From Christensenella sp. UBA1685 (lineage in GTDB: Bacteria; Bacillota; Clostridia; Christensenellales; CAG-138), in contig DCKB01000044.1 in NCBI GenBank assembly GCA_002320595.1, positions 10,596 through 74,595 of the forward strand: DNA of 64,000 bases. The letters run 5' to 3'. This document shows, in pieces, positions 50,683 through 59,394 of the stretch. Both the position numbers and the translations under genes were made by a program. A model generated the notes under the pieces. The model saw nothing but the letters and a program-made list of their open reading frames with translations. It had not been told where the DNA came from and did no database searches. The first letter of the stretch is position 1, and each line of letters starts with the position of its first letter.

Positions 50683-51884
50683 TGAACTACTTTGAAGAAG
50701 CGCAGCGCCATGCCGCATGGATTATAGCACAGCGCCACTTTTTTCACCGCCACCCCGAGCTAGGCTTTGAACTCCCAAAAACGCAAGCGCATCTGTGCGA
50801 AGCGCTCCGCGAAATCGGCCTTACGCCAAGGCAGCTGAAATGCGGCGGGGTCTTAGCGGAGCTCGGCGGAAGGGAAAAGCCCTGCATCCTGCTCCGCGCA
50901 GACATGGATGCGCTGCCGCTCACGGAGTGCAGCGGCGTTCCATTCGCCTCAGAGCATCCGGGTATGATGCATGCCTGCGGCCATGATACGCACATGGCAA
51001 TGCTGTTGGGCGCTGCGGCGATGCTGAAGCAGCATGAGGCGGAGCTTCAGGGCAAAGTCCTTATATGCTTTCAGCCAGCGGAAGAAATTATGCGCGGAGC
51101 GGAAGCGCTTCTTCAAGAGCTGCCCACGGAACCGGACTTTGCTTTTGCGCTGCACATTTTTCCCACGGATACGCACGAGAGCGGAACGTTCGTCTGCCCG
51201 GAGGGCGGCTATATGTCCTCAAGCGATGTTTTTGCAGTCACGGTAACCGGCAAATCCGCACATGGTTCAACGCCGAACCAAGGCCGCAACCCGCTCTACC
51301 CTGCGATGGAAATCGCGCAGGCCTTCATCGCTATGATGAACAACGAAAAGGATCCCCGAACGGCGGGCGCTTTATCGGTGTGTGCATTTCATTGCGGGGA
51401 AACGCACAACATCATTCCCAACAGTTGTTGGTTTAAAGGAACGCTGCGCATGATGGACGAGCAGGAGCGCAGAGAGCTCCACACGCGCATGCGGGAAACC
51501 GTTGCCTTCATCGGCAAGGCGCACCGGGTTGATGCGGAGCTGGTTTTTGAAGCGAGCGTCCCCAGCCTGTTTAACGACCCCAAACTTGCCCGAAAAGCAC
51601 AGGAATATCTTGAAAGGGCCGCGGGGCGGGGCGTCGGGCCATTAGAGGAAAAGCGAAACATGGTCAGCGAGGATTTCGCGCTCTTTGGGCAAAGAATGCC
51701 GGCCGTGATGTTTGAGCTGTTAAGCCGTTCCCCCGAGAACGCGCATTACCCCGGGCATAATCCCCGCGTTACGTTTGACGACAGCATCTTGCACCGTGGT
51801 GCGGCAGCGTATGCACAGGTTGCGCAAGACTATCTGTCCGAATACTGCCCGGCAGCAAAGGAGAACAAAAGCTATGCATTATGA
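50679..51884 (+). CDS. M20D-type amidohydrolase (hippurate/N-acyl-amino-acid hydrolase family)
   Basis: 401 residues. Metal and catalytic sites: HFFHRHPELGFELPKT, LRADMDALPL, MHACGHDTHMAMLLGAA (bridging ligands near residues 92-100), FQPAEEIMRGAEALL with the general-base Glu, and the lid domain (SAHGSTPNQGRNPLYPA). Hydrolyses N-acyl or amide conjugates of amino acids. Its place between cysteine desulfidase and a beta C-S lyase suggests release of an amino-acid moiety, perhaps a cysteine conjugate, from the imported compound. The start overlaps the preceding stop. Confidence 0.88.
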   Translation: MMNYFEEAQRHAAWIIAQRHFFHRHPELGFELPKTQAHLCEALREIGLTPRQLKCGGVLAELGGREKPCILLRADMDALPLTECSGVPFASEHPGMMHACGHDTHMAMLLGAAAMLKQHEAELQGKVLICFQPAEEIMRGAEALLQELPTEPDFAFALHIFPTDTHESGTFVCPEGGYMSSSDVFAVTVTGKSAHGSTPNQGRNPLYPAMEIAQAFIAMMNNEKDPRTAGALSVCAFHCGETHNIIPNSCWFKGTLRMMDEQERRELHTRMRETVAFIGKAHRVDAELVFEASVPSLFNDPKLARKAQEYLERAAGRGVGPLEEKRNMVSEDFALFGQRMPAVMFELLSRSPENAHYPGHNPRVTFDDSILHRGAAAYAQVAQDYLSEYCPAAKENKSYAL

Positions 51885-53052
51885 TTTTGATCAGGTAATT
51901 TGCAGAAAAAACACCAACTCATCCAAGTGGGACAACGTAAAAGCGCGCGTAGGCAACGCGGATGCAATCCCGATGTGGGTCGCCGATGGCGATTTTGTTG
52001 CGCCCGATCCCATCCGCCGCATGCTGGAAGAACGGGTTCGCCACGGAATTTTTGGCTACCCCTACCGAACGGATGCGTTCCGTTCCGCCACCAAAAGGTG
52101 GATCCTAAAACAGCACCACGTTGAACTGCAAGAGGAATGGATGGTCTTTACCACCGGCGTCGTTCCAATCATTTACACGATGATTCAGGCGTTCACGGAG
52201 CCCGGGGATGAAATCATTATCCAGCAGCCGGTCTACCATCCTTTTATCCATGCGATCAGAGACCATAAGCGAACGCTCTCCAACAATGCGCTGCGCTATG
52301 AAAACGGCCGGTATACGATCGATTTTGAAGACCTTGCACAGCGGGCTGCAAGGCCTGAGGCAAAGCTGATGGTTTTCTGCAATCCGCATAATCCCGTCGG
52401 GCGCTGTTGGAGCAAGGATGAAGTGGACCGGGTTGCAAGAATCTGCGCCGAGAACAACGTGCTTCTCATCAGCGATGAGATTCATTCCGATCTCATGCTT
52501 TTTGGCAACCGGCATACGCCTGCTGCGATTGGCAACAAGGCTCTAGAGGATAACACGGTTCTGTGCTACGCCCCAACAAAAACGTTTAACATCGCGGGGC
52601 TCCGCGGTTCGTGCGCGGTTATCCCCAACCCCGCCATCCGTAAGCGCTTTGAATATCAGCTGCTCTGCAACAACAGCGTGCAGGAATGCCTGTTTTCTTT
52701 GCCGGCCTATGTTACCGCCTATACGCAGTGTGACGAATATCTGGAACAGCTGCTTCCCTATCTCGAGGGAAATGTAACCTATCTGGATGCGTATCTGCGC
52801 GCCCATATGCCCAAAATCCGCTTGGTGCGTCCCGAAGCCACGTTCCTTATGTGGTTGGATTGCACAGCGCTCGGGCTTGATAAGGATGCGCTTTACGATT
52901 TCTTCATCAACCGGTGCCTCGTTGGCATCAGCAAAGGGGAAGGCTTTGGGGCCGAAGGAGAACAGTTTGTGCGCATGAATATTGCCTGTCCCCGCGCCAC
53001 TCTCGAGAAGGCATTGCAGCAGATGCTGCACGTCTACGAGCAGTGCTTCTGA
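51874..53052 (+). CDS. MalY/PatB-type PLP aminotransferase / cystathionine beta-lyase
   Basis: 392-residue fold-type I PLP enzyme. Signatures: IPMWVADGDFVAPDPI at the N-terminus, FCNPHNPVGRCW, LISDEIHSDLM with the PLP-ring Asp, and the Schiff-base Lys in YAPTKTFNIAGLRGS (near residue 232). MalY/PatB proteins cleave C-S bonds of cystathionine or cysteine S-conjugates, yielding a thiol, pyruvate and ammonia. The start lies 11 bases inside the end of the M20 gene and is preceded by AAAGGAG. Confidence 0.88.
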   Translation: MHYDFDQVICRKNTNSSKWDNVKARVGNADAIPMWVADGDFVAPDPIRRMLEERVRHGIFGYPYRTDAFRSATKRWILKQHHVELQEEWMVFTTGVVPIIYTMIQAFTEPGDEIIIQQPVYHPFIHAIRDHKRTLSNNALRYENGRYTIDFEDLAQRAARPEAKLMVFCNPHNPVGRCWSKDEVDRVARICAENNVLLISDEIHSDLMLFGNRHTPAAIGNKALEDNTVLCYAPTKTFNIAGLRGSCAVIPNPAIRKRFEYQLLCNNSVQECLFSLPAYVTAYTQCDEYLEQLLPYLEGNVTYLDAYLRAHMPKIRLVRPEATFLMWLDCTALGLDKDALYDFFINRCLVGISKGEGFGAEGEQFVRMNIACPRATLEKALQQMLHVYEQCF

Positions 53053-53076
53053 TGCTGAACAGATGAGGAGATTCGG

Positions 53077-53991
53077 ATGAAAGGAAACATCCTGCAAGGG
53101 AAAGGGCAGGCCTATTTGTTGCTGCTTGCAACTTTCTTCATTTGGGGCAGCATTTATGTGGCAAGCAAGTATGCCATGGAAACAATGCAGCCGGTTACAA
53201 TCGCGGCGGGGCGGTATATTGTCGCATTTGCGGTAATGGTTCCGCTCAAACGTTCTCACCTTCGCGTGAAGATCGACAGGGCAGACTGGAAGTATCTGTT
53301 CATTATCGGCGGCCTCGGTTACTACCTGATGACGGTTGTAAACATTTTCGGCGTGCAGCTTGCCGGTGCGTCAACAGCCGCGCTGATCAACTCCCTTAAC
53401 CCGGTGAGCATCAGCATCTTCGCTGCAATCTTCCTGCATGAGCGCATCGGCATGAGGAAGATCCTCTGCATTCTTCTTTCTGTTCTCGGCGCGCTTGTCA
53501 TCAGCAGCGGGGCAAGCGGCAGCGGTGAAATCGCGGGCGTTTTGCTCTCGTTGCTTGCAATCGTTCTGTGGGGGCTTGCTTCCGTAAGCATGCGAAAGCT
53601 TACCACAAAATATGGCGCCATGACAGTGACGCTTTATGGCATCATTATAAGCCTGCTGTTCTATATCCCTTCTGCTGTGGCCGATATTGCCTTAAACGGC
53701 GGATTTCAATGCAGCTTGGGCTCCGGCCTCGCGGTGTTGTATATGGGCATCTTCGGCACGGGTGTAGCCGGATATTTTTGGACAAAGGCGCTCTCCCTGC
53801 TGGAGGCAAGCGTGTGTTCCCTTTTTTATCCCCTTCAAGCCATGTTTTCAGCAATCCTTGGCGCGCTGTTGCTGAACGAACAGTTCAGGCCTACGTTTTA
53901 TATCGGCACCGTGATTATCGCTGTGAGCGTAATTATAAACTGTTCAGCGCAATTGAATCTGGGGAAAATTCCCAGACTTCCCGAAGAATAG
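53077..53991 (+). CDS. DMT-superfamily (EamA) transporter
   Basis: 304 residues, ten predicted TM helices in two EamA repeats (N-terminal LLLLATFFIWGSIYVASKYAM; second repeat begins LLSLLAIVLWGLASVSM). The conserved GASTAALINSLNPVSI and EASVCSLFYPLQAMFSAILG helices are typical. Members export amino acids or metabolites such as thiols and cysteine derivatives. At the end of a C-S lyase operon, export of a by-product is the natural guess. Confidence 0.85.
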   Translation: MKGNILQGKGQAYLLLLATFFIWGSIYVASKYAMETMQPVTIAAGRYIVAFAVMVPLKRSHLRVKIDRADWKYLFIIGGLGYYLMTVVNIFGVQLAGASTAALINSLNPVSISIFAAIFLHERIGMRKILCILLSVLGALVISSGASGSGEIAGVLLSLLAIVLWGLASVSMRKLTTKYGAMTVTLYGIIISLLFYIPSAVADIALNGGFQCSLGSGLAVLYMGIFGTGVAGYFWTKALSLLEASVCSLFYPLQAMFSAILGALLLNEQFRPTFYIGTVIIAVSVIINCSAQLNLGKIPRLPEE

Positions 53992-54091
53992 AGCAATATG
54001 CAAAAGCGCGATGGTTCCGTTTGCGTCGGATCACCACGCTGCTGTTTATGCCTCTTTTCATATATTTTATTACAAAGGAGACAACCTATCT

Positions 54092-54928
54092 ATGCGTAAG
54101 TTTTCACTTGCATACCTTACTATCCCCGGCACAAATCCAATGGACCAAATCAGGATTGCGAAAGAATGCGGTTATGACTCCGTAAGCCTGCGCACTATTT
54201 CCATGCATTTGCCGGGTGAACCGGAATTCCTGCTTGATAAGGATCCCGCGCTTTTTGCCGCAACAAGGGCCGCGCTCAAAGAATATGATATGCCGCTGAT
54301 GGATATTGAGCTTGCGCGCATCCGCCCGGATCTCGATGTTTCGGAATATGAATCCGCTTTTGAGAAGGCGGCGGAGCTTGGCGCAACGGATGTGCTCGGC
54401 AGCATTTGGACACGCGACAGAGCCTGGTACACTGAAACCGCAGCGCGCGTTGCGGATATGGCCAAACAATACGGCCTCCGATACAACATAGAGTTCCTTC
54501 CCTGGGCAGGCGTTCGCAACCTGCAGGAAGCCATCACGCTCATTGATGCGCTTGCGCGCGACAATGTATATATTATGGTGGATACGCTGCATGCTGGCCG
54601 CGCCGGCGTTACGGCTGAAGAGCTTGCGCGAACCAACCCCAAGTACTTTAACTTTATCCATCTCTGCGATGGCCCGGCAGGCCCTGATGGCGACCCGGTG
54701 CTTGACAACATCAAAGACGATCTGATGCTTTTCACCGCGCGCGAATGCCGCCTTTATACGGGTGATGGCGTAATGGACATCGCGGGCATGGTGAAGGCGC
54801 TGCCGAATATTCCGCTTTCCATTGAGCTTCCCAACCTTGAAAACATCAGCAAATATGGCGTGGCCGGCCATGCAAGGAATTGCATTGAAAAGGCAAAGGC
54901 TTATTTTAAGGCAAACGGCATTGAATAA
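54092..54928 (+). CDS. Sugar phosphate isomerase/epimerase-like TIM-barrel protein
   Basis: 278 residues of the xylose-isomerase-like (AP-endonuclease 2) TIM barrel, IolE/IolI group. The metal ligands fit ADMAKQYGLRYNIEFLPWAG (Glu near residue 140), VDTLHAGRAG (Asp/His) and IHLCDGP, with a C-terminal SIELPN Glu. The group includes inosose dehydratase, 3-dehydroshikimate dehydratase and sugar epimerases. Given the shikimate-type genes upstream, dehydration of an alicyclic keto acid is one option, but nothing in the sequence proves it. The start at 54092 follows AAAGGAGACAACC. It ends block B; a terminator follows. Confidence 0.75.
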   Translation: MRKFSLAYLTIPGTNPMDQIRIAKECGYDSVSLRTISMHLPGEPEFLLDKDPALFAATRAALKEYDMPLMDIELARIRPDLDVSEYESAFEKAAELGATDVLGSIWTRDRAWYTETAARVADMAKQYGLRYNIEFLPWAGVRNLQEAITLIDALARDNVYIMVDTLHAGRAGVTAEELARTNPKYFNFIHLCDGPAGPDGDPVLDNIKDDLMLFTARECRLYTGDGVMDIAGMVKALPNIPLSIELPNLENISKYGVAGHARNCIEKAKAYFKANGIE

Positions 54929-54986
54929 CGTCCTCCTGTTTTGCTTCCCTTTGCATTTTGCACAACACTGATATAGATTTCCCTTT

Positions 54987-55018
54987 AAGCTTCCCTTTCC
55001 GCAAGTGGAAGCTTTTTT
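54987..55018 (+). terminator. Terminator of block B
   Basis: Stem AAGCTTCC / GGAAGCTT (54987-54994 / 55007-55014) with an inner loop, followed by TTTTTT. Confidence 0.75.
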
Positions 55019-55135
55019 GCTGCACCGCTCCCTAAGGCTGCGCATATTGTGTCATATATGCATTGTTGATCCAAGGCCGCATTGCGCCCAACGATGCGTA
55101 TGCATTCATTTCATTGCGTTGCGGAGGATACGGAT

Positions 55136-55384
55136 ATGTTGCCTGAATACATGCTTTCGGACTTGCCTGCCGGCCGCTCTGCGGATGTGGCGCAGATGGA
55201 TGCGCCCGGCCCCATGGGACGCAGGCTTTTGGACATTGGTTTTACAGAAGGCACGCGCGTGCAATGCCTGTATGCTGCGCCCTCCGGAGAACCGCGCGCA
55301 TACCTTGTGCGCGGCGCGGTCATTGCCCTCCGGCGTGAGGATGCCGCGCGCGTGCGCCTCCTGGAGGACAGCATATGGGAATGA
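55136..55384 (+). CDS. feoA: FeoA-like SH3-domain protein
   Basis: 82 residues, SH3-like FeoA fold: LSDLPAGRSADVAQMD, PMGRRLLDIGFTEGTRVQCLYAAP and the C-terminal AYLVRGAVIALRREDAARV. It is an accessory of the FeoB ferrous-iron transporter. The start at 55136 follows GCGGAGGATAC; an upstream in-frame start at 55082 would add 18 residues without RBS support. It overlaps feoB by 10 bases. Confidence 0.88.
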   Translation: MLPEYMLSDLPAGRSADVAQMDAPGPMGRRLLDIGFTEGTRVQCLYAAPSGEPRAYLVRGAVIALRREDAARVRLLEDSIWE

Positions 55385-56505
55385 CGGCGGACACAATGGG
55401 TACGCGCGCAAACGCGCTGGGTGAAGCGATTGTGAAACGCAGTGAAAGCGATTTTGTTGTTGCGCTTGCAGGAAACCCAAATGTGGGCAAGAGCACCGTT
55501 TTCAATGCACTGACCGGCTTGCGCCAACACACCGGAAATTGGCCCGGCAAAACCGTTGGCAGCGCTCAGGGGTATTGTGAGCATGGCGGGCATGGTTTTG
55601 TAATCGTGGACCTGCCCGGCACATATTCGTTGTGTGCCCATTCACAGGAGGAGGAAATCACGCGTGACTTTATTCTAAGCGGCGAAGCGGATGTAACTGT
55701 CATCGTGTGCGATGCGACTTGTCTCGAACGTAATCTGAACCTTGCATTGCAAACGCGGGCCGTTACAGAACACGCAGTCCTTTGCGTGAACCTGATGGAT
55801 GAAGCGCAAAAGAAACAAATTCAGATCGATATTGCAGGGCTCTCCAAACATTTGGGCATGCCCGTGGTGGGTGCGAGCGCACGCAGCGGCAGGGGGCTTT
55901 CCGAGCTCATGGATGCCGTACAGCGTACCGCGTGCCTGCCTCATGTGCAGGCGGCACAACCGCTTTGCGATGACCCTGTTCAGCGCACGGAAGAAATTTT
56001 CCAGGAAGCGGAACGCATTTGCGGCGTCTGTGTAACGCATGGAAACCCAGCAGCCGATGCGCGGCGTTTCCGCGCCGACCGCCTGCTGACCGGCCGGCTG
56101 ACCGGCATCCCCGTGATGCTGCTTTTGCTCTCACTGGTTTTTTTCATCACGTTGGCGGGAGCCAACTATCCTTCCGCGCTTCTTTCCAAATGGCTGTTTG
56201 CCCTGCAGGATCAGCTATCGCTCCTGTTCCAGCGGCTTGGCGCGCCAAGCTGGCTGCACGATGCGCTCGTACTCGGCATGTACCGCGTGCTTGCCTGGGT
56301 CGTTTCCGTCATGCTGCCGCCAATGGCCATCTTTTTCCCATTGTTCACCTTGCTGGAAGACTTTGGCTATCTTCCCCGCGTCGCTTTTAACTTGGATCAT
56401 AGCTTCAAACGCTGCCATGCATGCGGCAAACAGGCACTCACCATGTGGGTGGTTGATAGCGGAATGCGAAACAGAATGAAAAATGCCGCCCAGTGGGCGG
56501 AATGA
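55375..56505 (+). pseudogene. feoB: FeoB ferrous-iron transporter, 3' part cut off by an inserted element
   Basis: The remaining 376 codons encode an intact G domain (G1 ALAGNPNVGKST near residues 29-40, G3 DLPGTYSLC, a G4-like VNLMDEAQKK), the GDI-like helical linker and the first membrane helices (LLLLSLVFFITLAGANY; VLAWVVSVMLPPMAIFFPLF). FeoB similarity ends at CHACGKQALTM (base about 56447), where the family continues with CMGFGCN. From there 19 unrelated residues lead to a TGA. Full FeoB proteins are near 600-700 residues, so about half of the transporter, including its Fe-translocating core, is missing. The likely cause is insertion of the downstream element. Confidence 0.85.
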
Positions 56506-56519
56506 GGTCGAGGAGACCT
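56486..56519 (+). other. Two tandem hairpins at the left end of the element
   Basis: CCGCCC-AGT-GGGCGG (56486-56500) and AGGTC-GAGGA-GACCT (56505-56519), 40-70 bases inside the feoB junction. They may be recombinase or terminator structures. The stretch 56520-56699 beyond them holds no gene I can support. Confidence 0.4.
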
Positions 56520-56699
56520 GTGGAGGTATAAAATAGTACAGTGGAAAAAGGTTATTAATCATCTTTAAAATGGGCAGCCACGTTTTGATTAAAAACATTT
56601 AATCGGCGTTTGCTTTCTGATGAAAGGCTTTCTCGTATCTTATTCTTTACATCATCTGTGCAATAATATAACAGTACAAACGCGTATCTTAACAACACA

Positions 56700-57614
56700 C
56701 TAGCATAGATATATGTTGAGCTGCTCTATAACCGATGCAGCGACAAGTGCAACCATCGCCCCGGCATCCCCATCCCGATAATAGCTGTCAAACGCCTCAT
56801 AATATCTTTTTCTATCCGCAAACTTCACGTTGATGGGCGGGTAACCATGCTGCATCAGGGTGAAATTTAATATCAGCCGTCCGGTGCGTCCGTTGCCGTC
56901 GATGAATGGATGGATGCCCTCGAACTTGAGGTGGAACAATGCCGCTGCTTCGATGGGGTGCAGCTTTGTGTTTGCAAATTCTGCCACAAGCTGCTCCATC
57001 TGCGGTGCGACAAGATACGGTTGCGGCGGTTCGTGGTACGCGCCCATGATGCGCACGGGAATGCGTCGGTATACGCCCTTGTCTTCCGGCCTGTCCATCA
57101 GCACAAGGGAATGGATCTCCTTGATGATCCGCTCGGAAAAGGGAACCTTATCCCGAATGAGCTGCTCAATATAGCAGAACGCATCCCTGTGTCCCACGGC
57201 TTCCAGATGATCTTTCAGCGGTTTTTGGTCGATGGTGATGCCCTCCAGCACCATCGCTGTCTCTTTGAGCGTCAGAGTATTTCCTTCTATCGCGTTGGAG
57301 TTGTAGGTATACTCCACAAGAAATTCATCGCGCAAACGCTGCAATTCTCCCTGCGTCAGCGGACGGCGCTTGTCTAGCTCCACTTTCAGAGCGTCGATGC
57401 GGGAAAACAAATCTCCATATTCAGACTCGATGTTCATGCCGCGCAGAGTGCGTCCATCCACCGGCTTGACCGCACCCGCGGGAATCAGATAGGCGCGTCC
57501 CTGCCGTATGACGCCCTCGATTTTCCCTTGTTCACAGAGTACGCGGACGCGGCGGTCGGAGATGCCCCATTGTTCCGCAACTTGTTTTACCTTCAAATAG
57601 TCCAAAAGCACCAT
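56700..57614 (-). CDS. Fic-domain protein with N-terminal HTH and class II inhibitory motif
   Basis: 304 residues. Residues 7-55 form a MerR/excisionase-like HTH (WGISDRRVRVLCEQGKIEG, ending PVDGR). S106-NAI-E110-G111 is the [S/T]xxxE[G/N] autoinhibitory motif of class II Fic proteins, preceding the Fic core. The catalytic loop HPFIDGNGRTGR is at 235-246. It transfers AMP (or another NMP) from the nucleotide to a protein hydroxyl, so it is a candidate toxin, defence effector or regulator. The fused HTH suggests autoregulation. TCGGAATAA repeats lie just upstream of the start. The same HTH is found on the HipA-like protein at 59.4 kb. Confidence 0.88.
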   Translation of the reverse strand: MVLLDYLKVKQVAEQWGISDRRVRVLCEQGKIEGVIRQGRAYLIPAGAVKPVDGRTLRGMNIESEYGDLFSRIDALKVELDKRRPLTQGELQRLRDEFLVEYTYNSNAIEGNTLTLKETAMVLEGITIDQKPLKDHLEAVGHRDAFCYIEQLIRDKVPFSERIIKEIHSLVLMDRPEDKGVYRRIPVRIMGAYHEPPQPYLVAPQMEQLVAEFANTKLHPIEAAALFHLKFEGIHPFIDGNGRTGRLILNFTLMQHGYPPINVKFADRKRYYEAFDSYYRDGDAGAMVALVAASVIEQLNIYLC

Positions 57615-57649
57615 ATCCTCTCTTTCTGCTCAAGTTCACCATATCATAT

Positions 57650-57691
57650 TATCGGAATAATAGCAAGGGATAATACGTTTATCGGAATAAA
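57650..57691 (-). repeat. Direct repeats TATCGGAATAA upstream of the Fic gene (candidate operators)
   Basis: TATCGGAATAAT at 57650-57661 and TATCGGAATAAA at 57680-57691, 30 bases apart centre to centre, 36-77 bases upstream of the Fic start codon. The core TCGGAATAA recurs in the operator of the HipA-like gene (59320-59353). Confidence 0.55.
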
Positions 57692-57764
57692 AAGATACCG
57701 TCCATTATGATGTTCGTATGCCGCTGCATATCTTTCGCGGCAAATATAAACTGAGGAGCGAAAT

Positions 57765-58941
57765 ATGGCGTCGATTTGCAAACGAAACAGCAGCTACGTC
57801 GTCATCTACTATCGTACTGATGACAACGGCGTGCGCAAGCAAAAGTGGGAATCCTACAAAACAGAAGAACAGGCGCGCAGAAGAAAACATGAAGTTGAAA
57901 AACCGTTCCTATTGCCGGAGCTGCCCATGTCCATCATCACGGTTAATGTTGATGGAGCAGTTTATCACGCTTTACGGAACGGTGCACTGGACATACAGCA
58001 CGGCGGATAACTACGCGTCGCTCAAGCGGCGGTTCATCTGCCCGTTGCTCGGAACGATGCATATAAGGGAACTGACGGGGCTGCACATCGCGGCATTGTA
58101 CCAAAGATTGGCGAAGGGCAGAAAATCGTATCCGCCAGTCTGCAAAAGCACTTTGCGGGATCTACATAAGCTGCTCAAATGAGCGTTTAGTCAAGCGGTA
58201 GTGTGGGGCGTTCTGGAACACAGTCCGCTTGACAATATCGCCATACCAAAGGAACAACGAAAGCGAATGTCGGTATGGAATGCATCACAAGTAAGGAAAG
58301 CTGTGTTTGCCTGCGGGGATGACGTCATGCTTTCGCTTGCAATTCAGTTTGCGTTCGCATGTTCGCTGCACATGGGCGAGCTGCTTGCGTTGAAATGGTC
58401 GGACGTCGATTTCGAGAAGAATACGGTGCATATCAGCAAAGCAATGCATCGCATCAGTCGAAACGCGCTGACGTTTATCGGAACAAAAGGCATCGTTGAG
58501 ATGCTGTCATGCGGTTGTGACGACAGCCCGACGGTGCTTGTGAGCAAAGCGCCGAAAACGGAATCAAGCATTCGCACGGTATTTCTGCCGGATCAGTTCG
58601 CAGCACAATTACTGGATTACAAAAGCTAAATTAAGTGCGAACCCGATGCCCCGGTCTTTCATTTGCAAAACGGGAAACCGCTTCAGCCGGAGTGCCTGCG
58701 GAAGCGATTTCGCATTTTGATAGACAAAGCAGAGCTTCAAAAAGTCACTTTTCACAGCCTTCGCCATTCCAGCGTGACATATAAGCTCAAGCTGACTAAC
58801 GGCAACATCAAGGCGGTGCAGGGCGACACCGGACATACGCAAGCAAATATGGTTTTGGAGGTCTGCGCCGAAATGCTCGATGACGAACGCAGAAAGACAG
58901 CCATGCTGATGAACGAGGATTGGTACAGCGAGGATCGCTAA
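57765..58941 (+). pseudogene. Decayed tyrosine recombinase (phage-type integrase)
   Basis: Pieces of one integrase: N-terminal AP2-like domain (MASICKRNSSYVVIYYR..., codons from 57765), core-binding domain (LMEQFITLYGTVHWTYSTADNY) in the next frame, then the catalytic domain. There is a frameshift near 57940-57952 and in-frame stops at 58180-58182 (TGA) and 58627-58629 (TAA). Active-site residues are also lost: ACSLHMGELLALKW has His where the first catalytic Arg is expected, and VLEVCAEML has Cys in place of the nucleophilic Tyr. HSLRHSS is kept. It cannot be functional, so the element must have relied on another recombinase or be immobile. Confidence 0.85.
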
Positions 58942-59394
58942 TACTGCGTGCAGATTTGTTTGCAGAGAGAAAGGACAAATGCGGCACCTTTGGACAAAAA
59001 CGGCGGATAGTCCTACCGCTTAGGAGCTGTGGTGCGCCTGTTTTGCGGCGTTATGCATAATATTACGAAGTCCGAAAAATCCCTATATTACGGCGTTTTT
59101 TAAGGAAACACTTTTCGCACAGTATCACGCAATATTGCTGATTTCGGGTGGTTTTGAAAACTCAAATTAGCAAGCCATTAGCAAAATACGCCTTATACAG
59201 TCTGCGTTAGAGGACCATCGTTCGTATTGAAATTAGCAAAATCAGCGAGTATCTGCTATGCGGATGCTCGTTTTGTATATATACAGGTTTTTGACTTATC
59301 TGATTAAGTTGCGCTCATGATTCGGAATAATCGTTGTTTACATTATTCCGAATTCTGCTATACTGTACTTATAAAACTGAAGGTGAGAATCGAC
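58942..59394. other. 453-base non-coding region before the HipA-like gene
   Basis: No coding sequence supported. It has short repeats of ATTAGCAAAAT (59177-59187 and 59232-59242) with a third partial copy near 59164, AT-rich sequence, and at its end the operator/promoter of the HipA-like gene (59320-59364). Confidence 0.5.
59320..59364 (+). promoter_or_regulatory. Perfect 12-bp inverted repeat overlapping the HipA-like promoter
   Basis: ATTCGGAATAAT (59320-59331), 10-base spacer, ATTATTCCGAAT (59342-59353). A candidate promoter TTTACA (59337-59342), 16 bases, TATACT (59359-59364) overlaps the right arm, so binding would block transcription. The half-site TCGGAATAA matches the repeats upstream of the Fic gene. 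Confidence 0.65.

Noticed and set aside
58180..58182. TGA in the integrase as a possible selenocysteine or recoded codon
   Set aside because: A second stop (TAA), a frameshift and missing catalytic residues show general decay.
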